DNA of 64,000 bases from NCBI GenBank assembly GCA_003569205.1, contig BGOK01000006.1, positions 62,001 to 126,000 of the forward strand, given 5' to 3'. Each line of letters begins with the position of its first letter. Positions within the stretch are counted from its first letter, which is position 1. Source of the DNA: Verrucomicrobiota bacterium (GTDB lineage Bacteria > Verrucomicrobiota > Verrucomicrobiia > Opitutales > UBA953). This document shows positions 10,433 through 18,324 of this stretch, in pieces. The translations under genes and the position numbers were made by a program. The notes beneath the pieces were generated by a model. That model searched no databases, was not told the origin of the DNA, and saw only the letters and a list, made by a program, of their open reading frames with translations.

Positions 10433-13400
10433 ACCGAGGTGTCCCCAACATTAGCGGTGGTGATGGTTAGATTACCGGTGTTGGCGGAGCCCGAGCCAGA
10501 GAGCAAGGTGCCACCCGTGGCGCCGACCGTGAGAGCCAAGGTGCCGCCGGAGAGGGTCACCGCACGGCCGACGTTTAAGGAATTGGGCAGGATGAGACCT
10601 GGGCCAGTGGGGTTCAGCGGATCGGCTACCAGGGTAGTGGCGAGGGTTCCTTCACGAACATCGTAAGACGCGAACAGATCATCCTTCAGAGAAGAAACGG
10701 CAGTACTCGTGAGGTCAAGCGTACCCAAGCCGAGCTTGACCACCTGTGCACCCGTGCCGCCGGAAAGGACGCCCGTGTAGATGGAATTGCCGGTGGCGAC
10801 ATAGACGCCGAGCTTAGAGGTACCCGTTGCTGGGGTGGCCAAGGTGACCGCCTTGGTGTTGTTGACGTTCACCCCGAGGAAGCCGCCGTCGACGGTGACC
10901 GTTCCGACGGTCGTCGCCTGCAGGCTATTGGCGTAACGGAAGAGGCCGGCGCCCTTCACGGTAAAGTTCGCCGTGCCTTCGATGATGCCATTAAAGACGC
11001 CGTCGGTGCCCTGAGTTAGGGTCAGTGTGCGGCCGGCGCCGAGGGCACCGATATCCATGAAGGAACCGGTGTCCGCGGTGATGCCCGTGACCGCGGAAAT
11101 TGCGGAGATGTCGAGACGAACGTCGCTGCCGATATTGGTCGTACTGACCGTAGGCTGCGAGCTGACCGTCACTAACTTTACGCCAGGGATGGTCGCGTCG
11201 GACTGCAGGTCGAGCTTGCCCGTGCCAGTGATTTCAGAACCAAGGGAGCGCGCGTTGGCAATCTTGACGCGGAAGGTGGCGCCGGCGGAAACATTCGCCG
11301 TCAGCATCGGAATGCCGCTACCAGCGCGGCTATCGGTGAGCGTGAGGATGCCCTGCTCGACCTTGAAGTCGGGGGTATTGGCGTTGAGGTTAACGGAGCC
11401 GAGGAGGGCCTCGCCCGCCCCGACCTTGACGACGGAGCCCGTACCGCCGGCACCGCCAATTCCTTCAATGTTATTAGCGAAGACGGAAGCCAGAGCCACG
11501 TTCGGCGCATTAAAAGCCACCTCTGCGCCCGCACCGACTTGGATATTGGCACCGAGGTAACCAGCAGCCGTGCCGACGAGGCGACCAGCAACTACGCTAA
11601 TCAAGGTCAGCTCATTATTTCCGCCCGCCGGGGAGAGGTCCAAAGTGCCGAGGCCGATCTTAACAATCGAAGCGTCCGTGACACCTGCGCCGCGCGTGAA
11701 GCGACCCGCGAAGCTGTTGGTGGCGCCGGTGTCGATCGGCAAGGTGATGACGGTGCCGTTGACGCCGTAGGTAATCTGCGTGGTGGCCTCACCGGTGAGG
11801 TTGCGGAAGGTCTGGTTGGCGGTGACGTCGAGCACGGACGTACCGCGCAGGTCAATGGCGGCAATCAAGTCCGCGGGGTTAACGCCACCGAAGAGATTGG
11901 CCGAAGCCAAGACGGTCGTGCCAGCGTTAGACTGGTATGTCCCGCTAAAGGCCGTGGTCGCCGTGCCGAGGGTCAGAGAAGCTGTGCCTTCTTTGATAAT
12001 CGTGCCAGCACCGATGAAGACACCCGTGGCGCCCAGATTAGTGGTCACGTTCAAGCGTGCCTGGGCACCTGCGGCGACGGTGATGTTACCCGTGGTGGCA
12101 CCTGCCCAACCATTTTGGGCCAGGAGCGTGCCAGACAGAACATTGGTGCCGCCGGTGTGGGTCAGCGACCCACCCGCGGTCAGCGTCTTGCCGGCCGACG
12201 CTTGGATGACGAGTTCACCCGTGCCCGAGACGAGGCCGGAGTAGGTGACATCGTTGGTGGCATTAAGCACTAGGTGGGCGGCGTTACCGTTGAAGGAATT
12301 GATGACAGCGGCTCCGTTGGTCGAGAGCGCGTTCATTTCGAGCCAACCATTATTCACAAAGGTCGTGCCAGAATAAGAGACCTGGCCGGCCGCGAGGGTC
12401 GGATTGAGTTTTAGGTAGCCGACGCCGTTCTTGGCGAAGTTACCCGTACCGAGAATCGGCGTGGTCAGCGTACGCTTTACCGCGCTCGGACCAGCCACAT
12501 AGGCGTCGTCCACGGTGACAGCGAGGGTGCCACCCGCGTTGACCGTGATGGAGGAAGCGTTGTTGAGGTTGTTGACTGCTCCGACAAAGGAAATGTCGAG
12601 CGCGCCACCATTGACCTGAACCTGGCCAGTGAAGCCTGTGCTGAAACCACGCAGGAAAAGCGTTTCCGAACCGGACTTCACGAAGGTTCCCGTACCGACC
12701 AGCTGGCCGTCAAAGGACAAGGAGTTGGTAAAGGAAATATCCGTGGTCGGAGCCACGTAGCTGCCGAGATTAATGCCCACGGCCACCGTCGAGAGGTAGC
12801 GTCGGGTCAAGGCCGACATCGTGGTCGATCCCGCGTAGAGCGCGTTGAGTTCGCTGGCGTTGAGGCCCAGCGACGACACATCGATGGTGCGGACGACACC
12901 CGCGTTGACGGGCACTGCGGCGAGATTCGCCGTGAGCGGGTTGTTCAGAGAGATGAGCGCGCTGACGGTCGCCGTGCCCGAAGCCGTCGCGGTCAAAGCG
13001 TTGTTGAGGCCAATCAAGGCGCCGACGGTGACGGTGCCAGCGGCCTTAGCGGTGAGTGAAGCCGAAATCGTAATGGAAGTCGGGGTGACCGCCGTGATGA
13101 TAGCACCCGCGGGGATGCCTGTTCCGGTTAAGGTCTGTCCGACGAAGAGACCAGTCGTCGCGGTCGTGGTAATGGTACGCGTACCGACCGCACCCCCCGT
13201 GGCGAAGAACGACGTATTCGGGGTGATCGAGGCAATCTGGCTATTCAACGCCAGGCCCGTGCCCGCAATGGTCTGGCCCACGGCTAGGCCAGCTGAAGAG
13301 ATGGTCTTGACCGTCGTCGTGCCGGCGGCACCGGCATTAATTGTGAAGCTAGTATTCGCGACGATAGCAGTGATGTAGGAACCATCGGCAATCCCCGTGC

Positions 13401-16400
13401 CCACCATGATCTGCCCAACGCCGAGGCCAGCCGAGGCCGTGGCGGTTAATTGTGAGGCACCCGAGAGACCCGAGGTCGGGGTAAAGGTCGTGGTGGCGGT
13501 CGCCGCAATCACGCCCGTCGCAGCGGCGGTCAGCGGTTTGCTGATATTCACGGTACCGGCGCCGATACCCGTGATGAGGGTGCCGGGCTGGATGCCGGTG
13601 CCCGTGAGCACCTGGCCGACGGCCAAGCCAGTGGTCGACGCCGTGGTGATGGTGGAAGCGGCAATCGCTCCGCCCGTCGCCGTAAAGCTCGCCAAGTTAA
13701 GGATGGGGTTCACCTGGTCGGTCGTCCCGAGGTAATCGGCAAGCAAGGGGTTGGTACCAGCAAGTTCGGAGACCATCAATGCCGCCCGCGCCGGCGTGTA
13801 GCCCACGGTGACGGTCGCAGCGCCGATATTCAGCGTCGAGGCAGCCGAGCCGAAGAGGCCACCGAAAGTCTGATTAAGGCCACCGGTGTTAAACGTGCCA
13901 GCTCCGACGAGGATGAGGGCGGAGGTGTTGGGCGTCGCGTTAGCGGTGCCAGCGATGAGCGCACCCCCTGGGCGAACGATGGTCGCGCCGTAGTAAGAAT
14001 CCTTGATGGCGCCACCGGTCGTCGTTCCAGCGAGCGTGAAGCTAGCGGAACCCTGCTTGATTAAACTGCCGACGCCCGTGATGGAGCCCTGGAAATTAGC
14101 GCTGGCGCTGTTTTGCTCGAGGGTGATGTCGCCGCGGCCGAGTTCAACGCGGGAGAGTAGGTCGCCGCTGAGGTTACGGATGAGCTGGTTCGTGTCGCCG
14201 AACTTGAGTACGGTTTCACGGGTGTTACCGGAGTCGAGCGTGATGGAGCTCGCGTTAGCAAACGTGTTATTTGCGCCGCCCGAGAAGGATAAGTTAACGC
14301 CGTCGTTAACGACGATGTTACCGAAGAAATTAGCCTGCACATTGATGATATTCACTTGGCCCACATCGTTCCCACTATTAACCTGAATTTTCGCACCGCT
14401 GCCGTTGTCGATAAACGCTGAAGCGAGGAGCTTGAGCGTGGAGCCAGCGGAGCCGGAAAGGCTAGCAAGCAGCACGCCCGCGTTGGTCTGCAGGATGGCG
14501 AAGGTGCCACCATTGCCGATAAAGACGTCCTTCTGGCCGAGGCCCTGAACGCTGGCAATGAAGGTTCCGCCCAGGATTTCGGTGTAATCGTAAAAACTGT
14601 TGGTACCCATCAGCGCGAGCGTGCCGCCACCCGTCTTGATGATGCGGCCACCAGAAACACCCGTGGAAAGGTCCGAACCATAGATATCGCCGAAGTAAAG
14701 GCCGTCGCGACCCGTGGCGTCCTGATTAATCGTCAGGCTATTGCCGTTGAGGAAAAGTTTGGAGCCTTTGCCCGTACCCGAGATGACAAGCTCGCCCTTA
14801 TTATTAACTTCCGCCGCCGTGCGGACCGCATCCGCCGCCGTGAAGACTTCCCCCGACGTTGCCGTGCCAATATTGGTCGTGCCTTTGGACTTGAGCGCAA
14901 AATCGGCTTGGAAATTACGGACCGTTTGGTCGCCAAGGAGGACAACCTCGGCACCGGTAACCACCGTTCCTGTGAACTGGCCAGTGCCATTGGTGGTGAT
15001 GGTTACGGTGCCAATGTCTGGGAAAAGGGCGGGGCGGTAGTCGACGTGCGGGTCAAGAGGGTTCGGGTCATTAAGTTCCTGGTAACCGATGTCCGCTCCG
15101 AGACGCGCATCGGTCCCGGCGATATTGAAAGAACTGCTGTTGGCAAAGGTCAGCCCGGTGGCGCTCGCCAAGACCGTGCGGCCGCCGCCCGCGATGAAGT
15201 CGCCGTTCATGCGGGAGTCGCTGAGGACCGTCAAAGTGCCAGCGCCGGTCTTGATGACCTTGCCCGAACCTGCGAGAATGCCGACGGAGCCATCGAAGCC
15301 TTGGTCGATGTGAATACCGAGACGGTAGTTGTCGTCGGGACCCGTCGTGACCGTCGTCTGAAACTGATCGTTATTGTCACCTGCCTTGAGGTTGTGGAGG
15401 AAGTTAAGGCGCACTGCGGTGGCACCGCTTCCAACGTTGACCGGGGTGTTCGTGAAACTGATTTCCGCCGAGCCGTTCAGGACGACGGAGGAGACCCCCG
15501 TCATACGCTTGGCGAGGCTGTGGCGTAGCTTAGTATTATTGGCGCCCGCGGCGATATTCGCAGTTAGCAGCGGGATTTCATTCTGCGTGCCCACCGTGAG
15601 GATGTTGCCATCGACGGTCTCGCCGAAGTCGTGCCACATGTTGAGGTGCCCACTCACCATGAGCAGGCCACCATCCACGCGCATTTGGCCTTGGAGGCCG
15701 TTGAGACGAGCGCCATTGGCACCGTCATTAAGGGCCAGCGTCGGCGCTAAATCGAGCGGGCGGAGGCCGTACTCGTCGGCGTGAGCATTGTACAAAATAT
15801 TAACCCCTAAGAACGTGTTGTATGAATAGGGTCGTTCTAAGGTGCCGTAACGGAACATGTCGCCAGTAAAGCCCTGATACTGCAGGACGGCGCCGCCCGA
15901 CTTGACGATATTGCCATTGCCCTTGAAGTTGCCAGAAATGGTGGAAGCAACGAAGCTCTCCAGGTTAATCGTGGTGTTCGCGTTCACGGCGGTGATCGCG
16001 CCGCCAAAGCTCGTTGGGTTGCGTAGCGTCAGGAACGGCTGAGCGGAAATCGGGCCAACCAGCCCCGCCACGGTAAAGGTGACGTCCCCGATCTGCAGGG
16101 TGCCGTTAGGGGCGGAAGTGTAAGGAGCATTGACCACCGTGCGGGCCAAATCGATATCTTGGAAATTCGTCGTAAGCGGCTGGATGCCCGAGGCAAAGGC
16201 ACCCGGCAGCAAGCGGTAGCCTGACGACTGGAAGCGGAGCGTCTGGGACTGGCTGGAAATGATGTTCGAATCGATGAGGATATCGTTCGTGGCACCCGGG
16301 GCGAGGGCTAGGCCCGTGTAGGTAAAGAGTAAGTTAGCCGCATTCGTCAGGCGCGCGCCGGACACCGCCACCGGAACTGCCAAGTTAGTGGCCTGCCAGT

Positions 16401-16563
16401 AGTTGTGCGCCGTGGGGACGGTATTCCACTTGTCCCAGATACCCGTGCCGCCGTCGCCGGCTGAGCCGATCCAGGTGGCCTGGGTCACGTTTTGCTGGGC
16501 CTGGGCGATACCTGCGGAAGCAAGCATAGCGGCGGCCACCAACAGAGACTTAGAAATCCGCAT
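10429..16563 (-). CDS. N-terminal part of frameshifted giant autotransporter (signal peptide and passenger)
   Basis: A 2044-residue frame beginning with a good signal peptide (MRISKSLLVAAAMLAS, cleavage near AQAQ) and continuing as Gly/Thr/Asn-rich beta-helix repeats of the autotransporter-associated type (for example GSGKVIKTGAGTLTVL). It stops abruptly after TTANVGDTSV with no barrel, at a TGA next to a GGGG run, while the barrel lies in the next frame (8672-10432). Autotransporters need their barrel to reach the surface, so this half alone would stay in the periplasm. It is the first gene of the two-autotransporter operon, with a promoter-like sequence 37 bases upstream of its ATG. Its architecture matches the paralogue at 1513-8637. 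Confidence 0.88.
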   Translation of the reverse strand: MRISKSLLVAAAMLASAGIAQAQQNVTQATWIGSAGDGGTGIWDKWNTVPTAHNYWQATNLAVPVAVSGARLTNAANLLFTYTGLALAPGATNDILIDSNIISSQSQTLRFQSSGYRLLPGAFASGIQPLTTNFQDIDLARTVVNAPYTSAPNGTLQIGDVTFTVAGLVGPISAQPFLTLRNPTSFGGAITAVNANTTINLESFVASTISGNFKGNGNIVKSGGAVLQYQGFTGDMFRYGTLERPYSYNTFLGVNILYNAHADEYGLRPLDLAPTLALNDGANGARLNGLQGQMRVDGGLLMVSGHLNMWHDFGETVDGNILTVGTQNEIPLLTANIAAGANNTKLRHSLAKRMTGVSSVVLNGSAEISFTNTPVNVGSGATAVRLNFLHNLKAGDNNDQFQTTVTTGPDDNYRLGIHIDQGFDGSVGILAGSGKVIKTGAGTLTVLSDSRMNGDFIAGGGRTVLASATGLTFANSSSFNIAGTDARLGADIGYQELNDPNPLDPHVDYRPALFPDIGTVTITTNGTGQFTGTVVTGAEVVLLGDQTVRNFQADFALKSKGTTNIGTATSGEVFTAADAVRTAAEVNNKGELVISGTGKGSKLFLNGNSLTINQDATGRDGLYFGDIYGSDLSTGVSGGRIIKTGGGTLALMGTNSFYDYTEILGGTFIASVQGLGQKDVFIGNGGTFAILQTNAGVLLASLSGSAGSTLKLLASAFIDNGSGAKIQVNSGNDVGQVNIINVQANFFGNIVVNDGVNLSFSGGANNTFANASSITLDSGNTRETVLKFGDTNQLIRNLSGDLLSRVELGRGDITLEQNSASANFQGSITGVGSLIKQGSASFTLAGTTTGGAIKDSYYGATIVRPGGALIAGTANATPNTSALILVGAGTFNTGGLNQTFGGLFGSAASTLNIGAATVTVGYTPARAALMVSELAGTNPLLADYLGTTDQVNPILNLASFTATGGAIAASTITTASTTGLAVGQVLTGTGIQPGTLITGIGAGTVNISKPLTAAATGVIAATATTTFTPTSGLSGASQLTATASAGLGVGQIMVGTGIADGSYITAIVANTSFTINAGAAGTTTVKTISSAGLAVGQTIAGTGLALNSQIASITPNTSFFATGGAVGTRTITTTATTGLFVGQTLTGTGIPAGAIITAVTPTSITISASLTAKAAGTVTVGALIGLNNALTATASGTATVSALISLNNPLTANLAAVPVNAGVVRTIDVSSLGLNASELNALYAGSTTMSALTRRYLSTVAVGINLGSYVAPTTDISFTNSLSFDGQLVGTGTFVKSGSETLFLRGFSTGFTGQVQVNGGALDISFVGAVNNLNNASSITVNAGGTLAVTVDDAYVAGPSAVKRTLTTPILGTGNFAKNGVGYLKLNPTLAAGQVSYSGTTFVNNGWLEMNALSTNGAAVINSFNGNAAHLVLNATNDVTYSGLVSGTGELVIQASAGKTLTAGGSLTHTGGTNVLSGTLLAQNGWAGATTGNITVAAGAQARLNVTTNLGATGVFIGAGTIIKEGTASLTLGTATTAFSGTYQSNAGTTVLASANLFGGVNPADLIAAIDLRGTSVLDVTANQTFRNLTGEATTQITYGVNGTVITLPIDTGATNSFAGRFTRGAGVTDASIVKIGLGTLDLSPAGGNNELTLISVVAGRLVGTAAGYLGANIQVGAGAEVAFNAPNVALASVFANNIEGIGGAGGTGSVVKVGAGEALLGSVNLNANTPDFKVEQGILTLTDSRAGSGIPMLTANVSAGATFRVKIANARSLGSEITGTGKLDLQSDATIPGVKLVTVSSQPTVSTTNIGSDVRLDISAISAVTGITADTGSFMDIGALGAGRTLTLTQGTDGVFNGIIEGTANFTVKGAGLFRYANSLQATTVGTVTVDGGFLGVNVNNTKAVTLATPATGTSKLGVYVATGNSIYTGVLSGGTGAQVVKLGLGTLDLTSTAVSSLKDDLFASYDVREGTLATTLVADPLNPTGPGLILPNSLNVGRAVTLSGGTLALTVGATGGTLLSGSGSANTGNLTITTANVGDTSV
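12950..13690 (-). repeat. Four tandem VGQ-GTGI type modules in the upstream autotransporter
   Basis: Four consecutive copies of about 45-60 residues share GLxVGQxxxGTGI, then an ITxI-like strand and an Ala/Thr/Gly-rich tail: GLAVGQVLTGTGI, GLGVGQIMVGTGI, GLAVGQTIAGTGL and GLFVGQTLTGTGI. They interrupt the ordinary beta-helix repeats. The divergence between copies shows that the array is old rather than a recent expansion. Confidence 0.65.
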
Positions 16564-16599
16564 GGTGAGGGGTCGGGGTAGGGTTAAAATAGGGATTAA

Positions 16600-16628
16600 G
16601 GTATCTATTTCAGCCCTAAGGCTGTCAA
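16600..16628 (-). promoter_or_regulatory. Probable promoter of the autotransporter operon
   Basis: On the minus strand a perfect TTGACA (16623-16628) is followed after 17 bases by GATACC (16600-16605), a weak -10 match. The spacing is ideal and the ATG of the autotransporter lies 37 bases past the -10. A short inverted repeat (AGGGT-AAAG-ACCCT, 16642-16655) sits just upstream and separates it from the small membrane-protein gene. The weak -10 suggests activation by a regulator, which is inference. Confidence 0.45.
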
Positions 16629-16691
16629 CCCCCGAACCCCCAGGGTAAAGACCCTATAACCTAATTTACCTTAGCCCACTTAACCTCGGCC

Positions 16692-16868
16692 TCAGCGCCC
16701 GAACAGGCTCCGGTCGGCAAAGGGATCGGCGGACTTCCGGCTAGCTTTCTCTTCAGCTGACTTCGCCAAGGCATACCCCCCAAAGGCGGCTGAGCCTATA
16801 AAGATGACTAAAGATAACAGGATTACCCACTTGGGGGTTTTCTGTTCGGCTTGGTCGGAAGTGCTCAT
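16692..16868 (-). CDS. Small single-helix membrane protein (58 aa), unknown
   Basis: Starting at the ATG at 16868, the frame runs 58 codons to a TGA at 16692-16694. The predicted protein has a polar N-terminus (MSTSDQAEQKTPK), one strong hydrophobic segment at about residues 14-34 (WVILLSLVIFIGSAA), then a charged C-terminal tail ending FADRSLFGR. That is the plan of a bitopic inner-membrane peptide. It lies directly upstream of the autotransporter promoter and divergent from a response-regulator gene, so it could belong to either unit. I recognise no family. Coding status rests on the coherent membrane-protein composition and the gap it fills. Confidence 0.55.
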   Translation of the reverse strand: MSTSDQAEQKTPKWVILLSLVIFIGSAAFGGYALAKSAEEKASRKSADPFADRSLFGR

Positions 16869-16922
16869 ACCTAGACACCCACAAAATGGTTTCTAATGGG
16901 CTTGGCAACCACGGGCTCTTTT

Positions 16923-16934
16923 TTACATATGTAA
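16923..16934. promoter_or_regulatory. Perfect 12-bp palindrome between divergent genes
   Basis: TTACATATGTAA is a perfect palindrome in the 123-bp gap between the small membrane-protein gene and the response-regulator gene. Its symmetry and position suit a dimeric regulator's operator, possibly the response regulator itself. There is no direct evidence of binding. Confidence 0.35.
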
Positions 16935-16942
16935 GCACCCCG

Positions 16943-16961
16943 CCGCAAACCCCCTTTGCGG
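16943..16961 (+). promoter_or_regulatory. Inverted repeat upstream of the response regulator
   Basis: CCGCAAA and TTTGCGG form a perfect 7-bp inverted repeat around CCCCC, ending 30 bases before the ATG at 16992. It could be a leader hairpin or an operator. A TTG-initiated extension of the response-regulator frame would run through it, which is one reason to prefer the ATG start. Confidence 0.35.
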
Positions 16962-16991
16962 TACCCCCTCAGTCCAACCCCGTTTTTCTGC

Positions 16992-17756
16992 ATGAGTCCC
17001 CAGCAGAGGCCCCTCATCGTTATCGTTGAAGACGATCGTAGCTTAGCCGCGACCCTACACCAACAACTCGCCGATGCCGGGTTCGCCACGCAAACGTTTC
17101 ACAAGGGAGCCACCGCCCTTAAGTTCATCGAAGAACACCACGTGCACCTCGTGTTGCTGGACCCCACCCTGCCCGACCTCGATGGGCTCACGGTCTTGGA
17201 ACGCATCCGCAAGTCCGGCGCCCCCGCAGCGGTGATTTTCCTGGCGAGCGTCCAGACGCCCAGCGCCATCGTCAAGGCGCTCGAGGCGGGCGCCGATGAC
17301 TTCATCGGTAAGCCGTACCACCCCGAAGAACTGGCGGCCCGCATCCATGCGGTGCTCCGGCGCAGCGAAACCGCGGGCGATAGCCGGCTCACCCGCAACG
17401 CGGACCTCGCGACGAATGTCTTCCACTTCAACGGCGCCGAGGTTCACCCCGAGCGCCTCGAGTTAGTCTTTGGTCCTGGCAAGAGCTGTAAACTCGGGCG
17501 GAAGGAGATCGGTATTCTTTATCACCTGCACGCCAATCCTGGCGTGATCATCAGCCGTAATAGCCTCATCCATGCAGTCTGGGGCGTCCACGCGAATGTC
17601 CGGAGCCGCTCCTTGGACCAATATATTGCGAAGATACGCGAGGCCTTCCAAAAGCTCGGGCGCGGCTTAGAGTGCTTCCGGACGATTCACGGCATCGGCT
17701 ACTGGTATGAGCCTGAGGCCACGGCGAAATCTGGTAAAAAAATTCGCCGCGCTTGA
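16992..17756 (+). CDS. OmpR/PhoB-type response regulator, orphan
   Basis: A 254-residue two-domain regulator. The receiver domain (about residues 7-120) has the acidic pair D14/D15, the phospho-acceptor D57 in LLDPTLPD, a small hydroxyl residue near 86 and K107 in GKPY, so it should be phosphorylatable. The C-terminal 100 residues form a winged-helix DNA-binding domain, with RSLDQYIAKIR and a terminal GIGYWYEP hairpin. The ATG at 16992 matches the usual start just before the first beta strand; a TTG 36 bases upstream is less convincing. No histidine kinase gene lies nearby, so partner and targets are unknown. The divergent small membrane gene and the autotransporter operon are the nearest candidates for regulation. 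Confidence 0.9.
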   Translation: MSPQQRPLIVIVEDDRSLAATLHQQLADAGFATQTFHKGATALKFIEEHHVHLVLLDPTLPDLDGLTVLERIRKSGAPAAVIFLASVQTPSAIVKALEAGADDFIGKPYHPEELAARIHAVLRRSETAGDSRLTRNADLATNVFHFNGAEVHPERLELVFGPGKSCKLGRKEIGILYHLHANPGVIISRNSLIHAVWGVHANVRSRSLDQYIAKIREAFQKLGRGLECFRTIHGIGYWYEPEATAKSGKKIRRA

Positions 17757-17786
17757 TTCCCGCCGAAAGGCGCGCAAGATAGAGGG

Positions 17787-18125
17787 ATGCTTACGATTAA
17801 GGCCTACCTCAAACCCAGCTGCGGCTGGAGCAACGGCGTCCGCGCCGTCATGCGCAAGCACGGCCTCGCCTTCGAAGACGTGGATATCATTAATGTCCCG
17901 ACGAATTACGCCGAGATGGTGGAGAAGACCGGCCAACGCCTCTCACCCTGCGTTGAGGTTAACGGGGTGATGCTCGCCGACGTCTCCGGTGAAGAGGTCG
18001 AAAAATACCTCCTCGCGAACGGTCTCGTGCAGTCCACCGATAAGCCAGCCGACGCGCCGACGAACGCCCCATGCACGGACGCCGAACATGAGAAGATGAA
18101 GGCGAAGACGATTCGGTTTTTCTGA
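17787..18125 (+). CDS. Glutaredoxin-like protein (monothiol CGWS)
   Basis: A 112-residue protein whose first 80 residues follow the glutaredoxin fold. A strand (MLTIKAYLK) leads to the active-site C12 in PSCGWSNG, and the cis-proline segment LSPCVEVNG and DVSGEEVEKYL helix follow in the usual order. The second active-site position is Ser, so it is a monothiol type, suited to glutathione-linked reduction or Fe-S handling rather than disulfide exchange by a CxxC pair. The last 30 residues (Pro, Asp and Lys rich, with another Cys) are an unusual tail. It follows the response regulator after 30 bases and may share its transcript. Confidence 0.8.
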   Translation: MLTIKAYLKPSCGWSNGVRAVMRKHGLAFEDVDIINVPTNYAEMVEKTGQRLSPCVEVNGVMLADVSGEEVEKYLLANGLVQSTDKPADAPTNAPCTDAEHEKMKAKTIRFF

Positions 18126-18197
18126 GAGACAAAGGTCGTAGCGGTTGGCGGTTAGATACGCTTCAAAGGGAAACCGGATGATTGCCTGGGGTCATGG

Positions 18198-18317
18198 GTA
18201 GGGGCGCGACTGCGTCGCGTCCGTTCGAAACCGATGCCGAGAGTCGTCGGGGCTTAGCTACGTTAATCGGGCCACTACGTTGCGCAGCGGACGGACGCCA
18301 CGCAGTGGCGCCCCTAC
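18198..18317. repeat. Inverted-repeat element with hairpin arms
   Basis: Two 26-bp arms (18198-18223 and 18292-18317), both beginning GTAGGGGCG when read inward, face each other across 68 bp. They differ only at two positions. Each arm also contains its own hairpin: CGCGAC-TGC-GTCGCG on the left and GCCAC-GCA-GTGGC on the right, and the two differences are complementary within that hairpin. It lies between the convergent glutaredoxin and DegT genes and ends seven bases before the DegT stop, so it may terminate transcription from both sides. It resembles a short miniature or REP-like element; no transposase is present. Confidence 0.75.
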
Positions 18318-18324
18318 CTCCGAA

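Noticed and set aside
10443-10446. Programmed frameshifting in the autotransporter
   Set aside because: The site does not match a slippery heptamer, and GGGG is too short for convincing phase variation; an indel or sequencing error is preferred.
12950-13690. Possible CRISPR or tandem DNA repeats
   Set aside because: The periodicity is in the protein (VGQ-GTGI modules); the DNA copies are diverged and there are no constant repeats with unique spacers.
16640-16655. Terminator after the small membrane-protein gene
   Set aside because: The AGGGT-AAAG-ACCCT stem is only 5 bp and no T run follows on the minus strand.
16956-16991. TTG start giving a longer response regulator
   Set aside because: The added residues precede the normal receiver start, run through a perfect inverted repeat and lack any motif; the ATG at 16992 fits the family.
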